Shown here piece by piece: positions 17,031-23,580 of a DNA stretch of 30,898 nucleotides. Under the pieces are notes generated by a model. That model made no database searches. It had not been told where the DNA came from and was given only the letters and a program-made list of their open reading frames with translations. The stretch comes from a virus: IMG/VR virus record IMGVR_UViG_3300033816_000923, positions 1-30,898 of that record. One strand, written 5' to 3'. The position numbers and the translations under genes were made by a program. Numbering within the stretch: position 1 is the stretch's first letter; every line of letters begins with the position of its first letter.

Positions 17031-17696
17031 TTAGTGTTTGGGGTTGAATTCGCAGCCAGTGACTTGGCACCAGCCGCATAACGGGGTTTGGTTTGGGTTC
17101 CACACGTCGTTGGCAAAAGACGCTTCGAGCCGCGCCGTGCGCTCACGGTAGCGCCACCACGCCGCAGCCTTCTGATCACGCGTCATCTGCAACTTGACCA
17201 TACTGTTTTTCACGATGAAGAGCAAGGCCGAGTTGACTTTGCGGATGTGCGGGAAGTACTCGAACACCATGCAGGACATGAGCACGAGCTGGTCACGGTC
17301 AGGGTACTTGTTGTTGCCCGTCTTGTAGTCGCCCACCCACGCCGTCAGGTTGTCGTCGTCAACGATCAGGATGTCAGCAATGCCGCGCACCCACACGTCT
17401 TTGGACTTCCACTCAGTGGGCTTCAAGTCCACGGTCAGCGCCATCTCGAACTCAGCCAGCTTGCGCCCGGGCTTCTTGATAAGCGCATCGGCCACGTCCT
17501 TGAACTGCTCGTGCTCAGGTGGGATCGGCTTGCCGTCCCGGACATACAGCTCAAGCGACTCGTGCACTTGGTTGCCGTAGCGCGTGGCCTCGGTCTCTTG
17601 GAAAGGGTATTTCTTCAAGACCTTGACCTCGTGGTAGCGCCGTGCGCAGCCCTCAAAGTCTTTGAGGGACGAGTGTGACCAAGCTGGTTTTTTCAT
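17031..17696 (-). CDS. Cas4/AddB-like PD-(D/E)XK nuclease with four candidate Fe-S cysteines
   Basis: This 221-residue protein (ATG at 17694-17696 preferred; a TTG 14 codons earlier is also in frame) has a RecB-like nuclease core: H45 in GNQVHESLE, D108 in VRGIADILI, D123-x-K125 in VGDYKTG, and Q136. These are the usual metal-binding and catalytic residues. One cysteine (C17, in FEGCARRY) and three at the C-terminus (C207, C210, C215, in CGWCQVTGC) match the four-cysteine plan that holds a 4Fe-4S cluster in Cas4 and AddB. It would cut or trim DNA ends during recombination or host DNA degradation. No helicase domain is fused. The start overlaps the end of the upstream gene. Confidence 0.8.
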   Translation of the reverse strand: MKKPAWSHSSLKDFEGCARRYHEVKVLKKYPFQETEATRYGNQVHESLELYVRDGKPIPPEHEQFKDVADALIKKPGRKLAEFEMALTVDLKPTEWKSKDVWVRGIADILIVDDDNLTAWVGDYKTGNNKYPDRDQLVLMSCMVFEYFPHIRKVNSALLFIVKNSMVKLQMTRDQKAAAWWRYRERTARLEASFANDVWNPNQTPLCGWCQVTGCEFNPKH

Positions 17697-17916
17697 ATCT
17701 GTCTTTGTTCCGTAAAAAATAGTTGAACGCGTCTTCAAAGCTGTCCGCTATCACAGGAATTGGGTAGCGGTCTCGGACTGTGGCTGGCGGGTTTGCGTAC
17801 AACCAGCCCCGCTTTGTGTGCTCAGAGTCAAAGGCCGGGTGTGTGACTGTCCAGCCCAACAGCTCCATGACGTCGACCTTGGTCTGCTCCTCAGAACTTT
17901 GCGGAACGTATCGCAT
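17653..17916 (-). CDS. Unknown 87-residue phage protein
   Basis: The start is ATG 17914-17916, preceded by AAGAGG; the longer frame begins with a TTG inside the zincin gene and is less likely. The product has VDVMELLGW then PPATVRDRYPIPVIADSFED and a charged helix. It overlaps the zincin gene by 26 bases and the nuclease gene by 44 bases, if the chosen nuclease start is right, so all three are probably translated together. No known domain was recognised. It may be an accessory to the nuclease or zincin neighbours, but nothing in the sequence shows this. Confidence 0.6.
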   Translation of the reverse strand: MRYVPQSSEEQTKVDVMELLGWTVTHPAFDSEHTKRGWLYANPPATVRDRYPIPVIADSFEDAFNYFLRNKDRYEKTSLVTLVPQRL

Positions 17917-18193
17917 CGTTGAGCCTCTTGGAAAACGCAGTGACAAACTGTTCGTTAGATTCGAGCTTGCTGCCCATGTCGTGCAAGATGGCGTGCGTCA
18001 CCTCGTGCCAGAAAGTCTCGCTGCGCTGGCGCTCGGAACGTGCGGTGCTGCGGCCCCCCGTGCGTATCTTGAACGCAACACGGATGGTTTGTCCGTATGT
18101 CACGCTGCCTGCGCGGTCGGGGGGTATCAGCATGTACGGCTGCACCACTGGGTAACGCGTTTCTCCAACGCGGATTGATTTTGGTAGTTGCAT
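17891..18193 (-). CDS. Small zincin-type metallopeptidase (ImmA/SprT-like size)
   Basis: This 100-residue protein has a canonical zinc-peptidase motif, HEVTH, at 63-67 in FWHEVTHAIL, and a likely third ligand E81 in the NEQFVTAF helix about 14 residues on. The N-terminal half is beta-rich (IRVGETRYPVVQPY), as in minimal gluzincins. The ATG at 18191-18193 has AAGGAGAG upstream. It lies directly after the DNA polymerase gene. Phage ImmA-like proteins cleave repressors and SprT-like ones act on DNA-protein crosslinks; both fit a replication neighbourhood, and the sequence does not decide. No signal peptide, so it should act in the cytoplasm. Confidence 0.75.
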   Translation of the reverse strand: MQLPKSIRVGETRYPVVQPYMLIPPDRAGSVTYGQTIRVAFKIRTGGRSTARSERQRSETFWHEVTHAILHDMGSKLESNEQFVTAFSKRLNDAIRSAKF

Positions 18194-18208
18194 AGTTGCT
18201 CTCCTTGG

Positions 18209-20236
18209 TCAGTTTTTGGCCAACCCATATCGACGGTGTGCGCCACCGTCAGCGGCCAGAGGAATCCCCGGCAAATACTTTGGCTCCATAGTCATTTGCG
18301 CCAAGACCCAAGTCTTAGCGAAATCAACTTCATCGTCCGGCACCACAGCAATCAGCTCGTCGTGCACGGTGCCCTTCACAGGGTACTTCTTGTCGACGCG
18401 CAGCATGCCATCAGTCATCACAATGCGGGCTACGCCCTGCACAATGTTGTTCGTTATCTTACCAGCATACAGCTTCGTTGCGTCATCGCCGTACACCCAC
18501 TGCAAGCCGCCTTCCTTCTCGTTGCCGTCCTCGTCCTTGACCTTCTCCCTGACTTGTCTCAGGTTGGGGTACAGCAGGCTCATGCCGTTGGGCAAAACGA
18601 TTTCTTCTTTGCGGAAGATGACGCATTTATACGTGAACTCGTTGCCGCCGTAAAGTGAGCGCTCGATCAACGACCCGCACATATCCCAGAACGCCACCAC
18701 AGGCCACGCCGTGGCGCGGTACTTGTCGATGATCATCTTGGCCGCTATGCAGTGCACCAGCAGTTCGTCGTCTGTGCAGGTGCGCGGAATCTCCATCATC
18801 TTCTTGACGTTGTCGTCCCACTCAAGAAACTTCTGTATGTACGTCGTGGTAACGCCGAGCTTCTTTGCAAAGTCTTTGTTGTAGCGTTGAGGCGGCGCAC
18901 CGAGGAAACCCACGAGTAGCTGGGCGGCAAATGAAGCCCAGCCCAGTCCGTAACCACAGCCCAGAAGCGCGGACTTTGCCGACTGGCGGAGATCAGGGTG
19001 TGACTCTTTTGTAAGGCCCGGTATGTTGAACATCTGAGCGCCGAACGCCGCGTAAGGATCACCGCCCTGCCGGAAGATGAGTAGCATGTCCTCGTAATCA
19101 GCCAGCCACGCAAGAACTCGCGGTTCAATCTGTGACAGATCACCGACGACCAGTTGGTGCGCTTCGGGAGCCATAATAGCTTTGCGCAAGAACGATCCTC
19201 GCTTGAGGTTCTGCATGTTGATGGCGCTGCCTTTGCTGGCCGTCCAGCGCCCGGACTTGGCACCGTAGTACGAGAGCGGAACAGGTAGTCTTCCGCGCTT
19301 CGAGATGTCCAGAAACCGCTGCGCCCGCGTACGCTCAGTGGTCGATTTAACTTTGAGGCGAGCCTCACACAAAGCGGCAACGTCTTCGTTGTCCCCGTTG
19401 AGCATCGCTTGAAAAAGCGCGTCATTCTTTGCAAGAGCAAGCGTCTGTTTGCCAGTCGTCTTGCTCTTCTTGTAGGGCGGGGGCATGCCGAGTCCGCGCA
19501 GGACTTCAGCGAACTGTTTGTTTGACGCAAGTGAAGATTCGTCAACACCGATCTTTTGTAGGAGTGCTTCACGTTTTTCCTTTTCATCGTACAACGCGTC
19601 AGTGAGCATGCTCTGGTCCAGCTCCAGCACCGGGCGCGTGTACATCTTGAGCGTCATGTCGATCAGGCGCAGCTCCTTGGTGGGGTACAGCCCGTTGGAC
19701 ATCCCCGTCGCAGGGTCAAGGCGCATCATCAGCTTGCTGAACACCTGCTCGCACAAATACACATCATGCGCACAGTACGCGGCCAGCTCCTGCTCAGTCT
19801 TCGGGTCCAGCTCTTCCATGCCGTTGGTGCTGTGCACCGCTTTGCCTTTGTCGGGCAGGCCGAAGTCACTGGCCAGCTTCTGCAACGAGTTGCCTACTTC
19901 GACCCCGCGCAAGGCCCGAGCCATAGAGAGGCTGTCAAAGATAAAACACGGGCGTGCGCCGTAGACCCACTCCATGATCGAGACATCGAACTGCGCGTTG
20001 TGTGCGAGCACGGCTGTGCGGCTCCAGTCGATGCTGTTGAAGTAGTCTTGCAAGTCGTCGTGCCTGATCCAAGGCGCTTTGCCTGTTGCTCCGAACTCTT
20101 TGGCGCAAGCGCCGAATGCTTTAAAACGTGGGTCACGAATATATTCCTCTGTTGTCATTTTGGAGAGCGTGAAACTTTCTTTGTCCCAGCGCGTCTCGAA
20201 GTCGATTGCGATGATCGTGTCGTATGGTTTTGCCAT
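18209..20236 (-). CDS. Family A DNA polymerase with 3'-5' exonuclease, Leu at the 762 position
   Basis: This 675-residue replicative polymerase has both domains. Proofreading: Exo I D12-x-E14, Exo II NAQFD (D84), Exo III Y154-x3-D158. Polymerase: motif A DLSQIEPR at 366-373 (D366, E371), motif B R417...K421...L425-G-C-G-Y429-G430, motif C H625-D626-E627. Motif B aligns with E. coli Pol I RRSAKAINFGLIYG, so Leu425 replaces Phe762. No 5'-3' exonuclease domain is present, as in T7-type enzymes. The ATG overlaps the upstream stop (TGATG). It is downstream of a VRR-NUC nuclease gene and upstream of the zincin gene. Length is close to T7 DNA polymerase. Confidence in the family is very high. Confidence 0.96.
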   Translation of the reverse strand: MAKPYDTIIAIDFETRWDKESFTLSKMTTEEYIRDPRFKAFGACAKEFGATGKAPWIRHDDLQDYFNSIDWSRTAVLAHNAQFDVSIMEWVYGARPCFIFDSLSMARALRGVEVGNSLQKLASDFGLPDKGKAVHSTNGMEELDPKTEQELAAYCAHDVYLCEQVFSKLMMRLDPATGMSNGLYPTKELRLIDMTLKMYTRPVLELDQSMLTDALYDEKEKREALLQKIGVDESSLASNKQFAEVLRGLGMPPPYKKSKTTGKQTLALAKNDALFQAMLNGDNEDVAALCEARLKVKSTTERTRAQRFLDISKRGRLPVPLSYYGAKSGRWTASKGSAINMQNLKRGSFLRKAIMAPEAHQLVVGDLSQIEPRVLAWLADYEDMLLIFRQGGDPYAAFGAQMFNIPGLTKESHPDLRQSAKSALLGCGYGLGWASFAAQLLVGFLGAPPQRYNKDFAKKLGVTTTYIQKFLEWDDNVKKMMEIPRTCTDDELLVHCIAAKMIIDKYRATAWPVVAFWDMCGSLIERSLYGGNEFTYKCVIFRKEEIVLPNGMSLLYPNLRQVREKVKDEDGNEKEGGLQWVYGDDATKLYAGKITNNIVQGVARIVMTDGMLRVDKKYPVKGTVHDELIAVVPDDEVDFAKTWVLAQMTMEPKYLPGIPLAADGGAHRRYGLAKN

Positions 20237-20523
20237 CAGTTGTACATCCCGTGGTCGGGAGCCTCTACTTTGATTTCGTTGACGATAAGTTCGTGGGCTT
20301 CGCTGATAAGGCCCGCCACTTCAAACTCGTTGGCGTTGATGCCGACAAGGACACTCTTTGCGCCGTCAGACAGGATCAACACGCCGCCGAACGTCGCATC
20401 TTTTCCATAACACGTTGCCAGCAACGTCAGCACGCTGGCGAAGTGTTCCTTCTGTTGCGTGGTCATGTCCTGCGCGGCCTTCGTGATGGCCTCCACCGCT
20501 TTGTTTGCAATGTCTTTATTCAT
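20236..20523 (-). CDS. Unknown 95-residue protein between VRR-NUC and polymerase genes
   Basis: The product is helical at the N-terminus (MNKDIANKAVEAITKA, then QQKEHFASVLTLLATCYG), followed by a beta-hairpin-like region with GGVLILSDGAKSVLVGINA and a C-terminal helix. No catalytic motif is seen. It overlaps the VRR-NUC gene by 8 bases and the polymerase start by 1 base (TGATG), so the three form one translational unit. The ribosome site before its ATG is weak (GGGGG-type), in line with coupling. Its function is unknown; a polymerase or nuclease accessory is possible. Confidence 0.7.
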   Translation of the reverse strand: MNKDIANKAVEAITKAAQDMTTQQKEHFASVLTLLATCYGKDATFGGVLILSDGAKSVLVGINANEFEVAGLISEAHELIVNEIKVEAPDHGMYN

Positions 20524-20821
20524 CGCGCCCCCGTATGAAGTGAATCAACGGCTCCAGCGTGTAGAGGTTCTGCTCGTTGATGACCATTGCCACGCCGCGA
20601 GACTCCGTGATTCTGGCTAGGTGGTCTTCTTGCAGCGCGGTGGTTGTGCCTTTGCCTGCCTTGGCCTCGATGGCCACAAACCTGCCTGCAACGCAGCACA
20701 GGAAGTCGGGCACGCCGCTGTTGCCGTAGCCTGTGCCGATAGGCATGGCGTAGTAGACGCCCTCGGCGTCAAGTATTTTTCTGATCTTCTTTTTGACCAG
20801 TGCTTCTGGCGTTGATGCCAT
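20516..20821 (-). CDS. VRR-NUC family nuclease
   Basis: This 101-residue protein contains the compact PD-(D/E)XK core of VRR-NUC nucleases: G-V-P-D39, then the strand FVAIEAKAG with E52-x-K54, and Q64 in the following helix (LQEDHL), and a final strand AMVIN. VRR-NUC enzymes act on branched or flap DNA. The ATG at 20819-20821 follows the GGAGAAGCAACC leader shared with four other genes. It is the first gene after a structured 165-base non-coding leader, so probably the head of the nuclease-polymerase operon. It is of usual length for stand-alone phage VRR-NUC proteins. Confidence 0.85.
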   Translation of the reverse strand: MASTPEALVKKKIRKILDAEGVYYAMPIGTGYGNSGVPDFLCCVAGRFVAIEAKAGKGTTTALQEDHLARITESRGVAMVINEQNLYTLEPLIHFIRGRDE

Positions 20822-20833
20822 GGTTGCTTCTCC
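20822..20833 (-). promoter_or_regulatory. Shared translation leader, copy 1 (VRR-NUC)
   Basis: GGAGAAGCAACC stands directly before the ATG and is identical to the leaders of the VWA-peptidase and the 28282-29247 genes. Confidence 0.8.
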
Positions 20834-20858
20834 GTGATGTGTTGGTAAAAGATCGGGG

Positions 20859-20967
20859 GTACGGGTAGATTCAGCGCCCCCGCCGCTGTGAGGAGTTGGT
20901 GAGCTGGGTAACGCGAGCTGAGCGCCCTCTCACCGACAAAGCGTACTTGCATCTACCGGGCTTGTAC
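20859..20967. ncRNA. Candidate structured RNA: three-way junction in the non-coding leader
   Basis: The 165-base gap at 20822-20986 has no convincing gene and contains three nested inverted repeats. P1: GGTAGAT (20864-20870) with ATCTACC (20951-20957), with GTAC ends outside. P2: CAGCG (20872-20876) with CGCTG (20884-20888). P3: GTTGGTGAG (20895-20903) with CTCACCGAC (20929-20937), extended inward by GGG/CCC and CGC/GCG. P2 and P3 lie inside P1, so the layout is a three-way junction. One P3 pair is U-G on the + strand but a C-A mismatch on the minus strand, a slight hint of + strand transcription. As a minus-strand element it would be a 5' leader of the VRR-NUC/polymerase genes. No known RNA family was recognised, and it is not a tRNA. 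Confidence 0.4.
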
Positions 20968-20986
20968 GCGTTGTGCAACCATGAAC

Positions 20987-21226
20987 TCAGCTCTCGTGTT
21001 TGCTACAAATTTCGTCCAGCTTCATCTTGTAGTGCTGGGCTTTGTTGCCGTCGTCAGTGCCTTCTTTCTTGCCCTGACGCATGGCGTATTTGATGATGTT
21101 CCCTTTGAGGAAACCTTTGAATTCTTCGGGCGTGAGTACCGCCTCCATGACATGCCAAGGCTGCATGCCCATGTCTTTGTAGTGCGTGCCGCCGATCTGC
21201 ACGGTGTCGGCTGTTGTCTGTGTCAT
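20987..21226 (-). CDS. DUF3310 family phage protein
   Basis: This 79-residue protein has the DUF3310 pattern: GGTHYKDMGMQPWHVMEA (residues 12-29), a central FLKGNIIKYAMRQGKK helix and a C-terminal KAQHYKMKLDE helix. The family is common in phages, often annotated as nucleotide-kinase-associated, and its function is not settled. The ATG at 21224-21226 is preceded by GGAGTAGCAAC, close to the recurrent leader of this genome. It ends just before the structured non-coding region. Confidence 0.8.
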   Translation of the reverse strand: MTQTTADTVQIGGTHYKDMGMQPWHVMEAVLTPEEFKGFLKGNIIKYAMRQGKKEGTDDGNKAQHYKMKLDEICSKHES

Positions 21227-21280
21227 GTTGCTACTCCTGAAGTTATTACTGTTCGTGTTTGTCCAGTCTTGGATTGTATG

Positions 21281-21760
21281 TCAAACGGCATGCGGGGCCT
21301 CCACAATAGGGCGCATCTTCTTCAAGCGCAAGCTCTCCATGACATCGGCCATGGCGGTCTCAAGCTGCTTGACGGTCACGGTCTCAAGCTGCGCATCATG
21401 AACCTCAATGAGCAGGTTCAAAGCCACAAGCTCCGGGCCTTTGGCGACAAACCGAAAGCTGTTGGCCACACCCCGGCGGGCCAGCGCAAGGATGGCATCT
21501 TGACCGGCGCGTATCTCCGGCTTCCAGTCCTCGCCTATGCCCCGGTTGGCCAGCGCTTCGGTGATGTTTGCAGCGTCAATCAGTGCGTCGATGTCGAAGC
21601 GCGTGGCTGCGCCAAGGCGCAGGTTGTTCATGGCATCGTGGTTGCGGATTTTGAGCGTGGTGCCTGCGCTGATCTCGTCAACTTTTTTCAGGCCCGCACG
21701 CACCCACGTCATGGTGTCCGGGATGATCTGCCGGGGTTTGTACTTGCTACGCTTTCTCAC
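21281..21760 (-). CDS. Unknown phage protein with basic N-terminus, GTG start
   Basis: The start is GTG 21758-21760, chosen because it is directly preceded by GGAGAAGCC and overlaps the upstream stop as GTGA. The 159-residue product begins with a basic RKRSKYKPRQ segment and is then helical, with an Ala-rich centre (DIDALIDAANITEALANRG) and a C-terminal amphipathic helix. Basic N-terminal openings of this kind occur in phage proteins of unknown function. No catalytic residues were recognised. It could bind nucleic acid through the N-terminus. The frame is open 16 codons further upstream but without a ribosome site. Confidence 0.7.
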   Translation of the reverse strand: MRKRSKYKPRQIIPDTMTWVRAGLKKVDEISAGTTLKIRNHDAMNNLRLGAATRFDIDALIDAANITEALANRGIGEDWKPEIRAGQDAILALARRGVANSFRFVAKGPELVALNLLIEVHDAQLETVTVKQLETAMADVMESLRLKKMRPIVEAPHAV

Positions 21761-21912
21761 GGCTTCTCCTTCAAAACAATTTTCTCCAACTTCTCCACAG
21801 AAAGACACAGGTCTTCGTGCAGGTAGTCAGGCAGTTGGGTCTTGGTGCTGAACGCCCAGCTCTCCATCGCGGACAGCAGCTTGATCAGTTTGAGTGCGTC
21901 TTCTTTGGTCAT
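21757..21912 (-). CDS. 51-residue unknown protein
   Basis: ATG 21910-21912 is preceded by AAGGGGG, and it overlaps the stop of the upstream gene as ATGA. The product (MTKEDALKLIKLLSAMESWA...) is two short helices with an acidic/aromatic loop DYLHEDL. It ends in GTGA with the next gene. The start is chosen over an earlier ATG that lacks a ribosome site and would overlap the upstream gene extensively. No function is recognised. Confidence 0.65.
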   Translation of the reverse strand: MTKEDALKLIKLLSAMESWAFSTKTQLPDYLHEDLCLSVEKLEKIVLKEKP

Positions 21913-22163
21913 GTGTTCCCCCTTGCTCGGATGTGTCTCGCAATGGTTTCGGTCAGGTTTTTGGTCAATTGCTGTGGGGTGAACTCGTGACCACCCGGGA
22001 CAAAATCCCAACCTTCACACACCTTTGCACACGCCTCACGCTCATCAGCACGAACAAGCTCGGCAAAGGCTTCAAGGTCTTCGCGGCGCTCAAACGTGTG
22101 GTAGCTCCCATCTAAAGGAAATACAGCACCTGCTCTACGCGCCATCTCAATCACATCTCTCAT
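21909..22163 (-). CDS. Small phage protein with a Glu/Arg-rich helix (Ea22-like segment)
   Basis: ATG 22161-22163 follows GAGGAG and overlaps the upstream microprotein stop as ATGA. The 84-residue product starts MRDVIEMARRAG and has LEAFAELVRADEREACAKVCE in the middle, a helix type that recurs in unrelated lambdoid and other small phage proteins (Ea22-like region). The C-terminus is helical and basic. The function is unknown. An earlier ATG 17 codons upstream lacks a ribosome site, so it is not used here. Confidence 0.7.
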   Translation of the reverse strand: MRDVIEMARRAGAVFPLDGSYHTFERREDLEAFAELVRADEREACAKVCEGWDFVPGGHEFTPQQLTKNLTETIARHIRARGNT

Positions 22164-22270
22164 AAACAACTCCTCAATGTCAACAGGCCCAGCATCAGCA
22201 CGATGAAGGCCCACAGTATCCAGATCAACTGCCCGTCAGCCGGGGTTGGCTTGTCTTCGTCTTCGTTCAT
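22160..22270 (-). CDS. 36-residue single-membrane-span microprotein
   Basis: ATG 22268-22270 is preceded by GGAGG and overlaps the upstream stop by ATGA; its own stop overlaps the next start by ATGA. The product has an acidic N-terminus (MNEDEDKPTPADG) and a hydrophobic segment LIWILWAFIVLMLGLLTL at 15-32, then a short tail with one Arg and one Cys. The size and charge pattern fit an inner-membrane microprotein with the N-terminus negative. A holin or spanin role is possible but no lysis neighbours are visible. Confidence 0.7.
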   Translation of the reverse strand: MNEDEDKPTPADGQLIWILWAFIVLMLGLLTLRSCL

Positions 22271-22359
22271 TTGATGATCCTCCTGAACGCGCCGCATCGG
22301 GCGCACTTGTACATACCCGGCCCAGTGATGGGCTCCCATCGGTGTTGGCATTCGCGCAT
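22267..22359 (-). CDS. 30-residue zinc-knuckle-like microprotein
   Basis: ATG 22357-22359 lies one base after the upstream stop, and TGA 22267-22269 overlaps the next start as ATGA. The product has C4-x-H6 and C19-x2-C22, a four-ligand arrangement that could bind one zinc, with a basic tail (RRIIK). It is among the smallest plausible proteins here. The ATGA overlap and exact fit between neighbours are the main evidence for it. The ribosome site is a G-run only, so coupling is expected. Confidence 0.55.
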   Translation of the reverse strand: MRECQHRWEPITGPGMYKCARCGAFRRIIK

Positions 22360-22360
22360 A

Positions 22361-22930
22361 TCAACCCCCGAAGATTTTGCGCAGCTCATCGTACAGCGCA
22401 CGGGCTTGCTTGATGCTCAAGCTGTTGAGCAAATTCTCCGCGTTCCACACCAAGTCAAAAGTGTTGACCTGCGGCGCGGCTTCTGTCTTGACTTCCGGTT
22501 TGGCTTTTGGTTTTGCTGCCTTTGCTGCCTTTGGTGCGGGGGTTTGATCGGCCTTGCTCCGCTGTGTCTTCAAGGGCTTGTACTCCGAATGTTGTGCAAA
22601 TATAAAGCCGTCACGGTTGACGATGTGCCCTTGCTTTGTGAACTGGCCTATCAGTGAGGACGTGGAGCCCTGTTTGTAGCCTTGCGCTTCGAGCGCGTTG
22701 AGAATTTCTTTGCGGGTCTTGCCGGGGTGCTTGACGATGTAATCGAACGTGGCGCGTGTCACGTTGTTGGTTGTGGTGAAGAACTGTCTGGGCATGGTTG
22801 CCTCCTTGGCTTTGGTGGTGATGGATTCGATAGCGGCTTCGCCGCCTTCGTCGTCCCAATCGGCGGGCAGTTGCGGATCGGGTTGGGCTTTTGCGAGCGC
22901 TTGCTCAAACGCGGTCTTGATGTCTGGCAT
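22361..22930 (-). CDS. Winged-helix-like regulator with possible internal start
   Basis: The 189-residue product has an acidic N-terminal part (WDDEGGEAAIE at 25-35), then a winged-helix-like domain at about 56-105 (DYIVKHPGKTRKEILNALEAQGYKQG... plus a beta hairpin GHIVNRDGF), a Lys/Ala/Pro linker and a C-terminal helix. AAGGAAC precedes ATG 22928-22930. A second in-frame ATG (22793-22795, codon 46) follows a perfect AAGGAGG, so a 144-residue form is possible. The protein probably binds DNA. A role as transcription regulator is inferred from the wing-helix pattern; no family was recognised. Confidence 0.7.
   Translation of the reverse strand: MPDIKTAFEQALAKAQPDPQLPADWDDEGGEAAIESITTKAKEATMPRQFFTTTNNVTRATFDYIVKHPGKTRKEILNALEAQGYKQGSTSSLIGQFTKQGHIVNRDGFIFAQHSEYKPLKTQRSKADQTPAPKAAKAAKPKAKPEVKTEAAPQVNTFDLVWNAENLLNSLSIKQARALYDELRKIFGG
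22796..22809 (-). promoter_or_regulatory. Internal ribosome site inside the winged-helix-like gene
   Basis: AAGGAGGCAACC stands directly before the in-frame ATG at 22793-22795. The SD match is perfect and the rest resembles the recurrent GGAGAAGCAACC leader, so translation may start at codon 46 as well. Confidence 0.5.
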
Positions 22931-22942
22931 GATGAATGTTCC

Positions 22943-23104
22943 TTACTTGGTTGCGATCTGGTTGATGGGTACGGCGAGGAGCCACTTGTTTCCGAGCAGG
23001 CGCAGCGAGCGAGCCCACTGGCGCATGTTGTGTCGCTGCACATGGACTGGTGCCCAGTCGTTGCAGAAGTTCTTACGGGCGAGGGTCAAGAATTTCGTGT
23101 TCAT
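22943..23104 (-). CDS. 53-residue basic protein, too short for usual cut-offs
   Basis: ATG 23102-23104 follows AAGGAAGG and overlaps the upstream stop as ATGA; TAA lies at 22943-22945. The product has 53 residues, is basic and aromatic (FCNDWAPVHVQRHNMRQWARSLRLLGNKW), and carries several Trp and Arg residues. No catalytic motif or membrane segment is seen. The ATGA overlap and strong site support it. Function is unknown. Confidence 0.65.
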   Translation of the reverse strand: MNTKFLTLARKNFCNDWAPVHVQRHNMRQWARSLRLLGNKWLLAVPINQIATK

Positions 23105-23580
23105 AGTGTGAACCTTCCTTTCGGAGTTGTTTGCCTAAAAGGTTGCACGATGTTGTGCAACAGCTTGTTGACAGGCCGAAGCCCGTGTTCGACAACGATG
23201 TCGATGTCGTTCTTGATGCCGAACAACGTGGTGAACGTCTCCAGCATTGGGTTGAGTTCCCTGCATGCGAACCACAACGCGTCCTCTAAGTTCAGCGCGT
23301 CGTCGATAACATAGTCTCCGAGTTCAACACGCACGCTGAAGCTCCCGATACGTGCGCTGTATCCGATTTTGTCCGGGTTGAGCCAAGAGCGCTGCGCCAT
23401 CTCGATGAAGCCAACAACGCCTATCTTGTCGCGCCACGATGTCAGCTCCGCGATCCGTCTCGTATCAGCAAGAACGAAGCGTGCGTACCAAGTCGCTTGC
23501 GGTAGGAAACCCCTAGCTAATGGCACCGTGTCTATCTTCAAGCCTTCCAACTTAAAAGGAGAATTTGTTGAGGATGTCAT
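23101..23580 (-). CDS. Unknown 159-residue protein downstream of the DUF3150-like gene
   Basis: The preferred ATG 23578-23580 overlaps the upstream gene by 29 bases and has only a weak AAGAAAG site; a TTG directly after the upstream stop is an alternative start. The product is mixed alpha/beta with ATWYARFVLADTRRIAEL, YSARIGSFSVRVELGDYV and a C-terminal helix with LFGIKNDIDIVVEHGLRPV. No known domain was recognised. It lies next to the DUF3150-like gene and so may belong to the MoxR/VWA group. The longer upstream open frame lies over the DUF3150-like gene and is not used. Confidence 0.6.
   Translation of the reverse strand: MTSSTNSPFKLEGLKIDTVPLARGFLPQATWYARFVLADTRRIAELTSWRDKIGVVGFIEMAQRSWLNPDKIGYSARIGSFSVRVELGDYVIDDALNLEDALWFACRELNPMLETFTTLFGIKNDIDIVVEHGLRPVNKLLHNIVQPFRQTTPKGRFTL

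Noticed and set aside
16760-17179. Longer start for the HNH-type gene (139 residues)
   Set aside because: The extra 53 residues overlap the nuclease gene and have no ribosome site, whereas ATG 17018-17020 has AAGGAG at good spacing.
20617-20952. A minus-strand frame running from the non-coding leader into the VRR-NUC gene in another frame
   Set aside because: It overlaps the nuclease gene over two hundred bases, has no ribosome site, and the leader looks structured rather than coding.
20859-20967. A tRNA in the structured leader
   Set aside because: The helices form a three-way junction with a long P3, without acceptor stem, anticodon arm or T-loop sequence of a tRNA.
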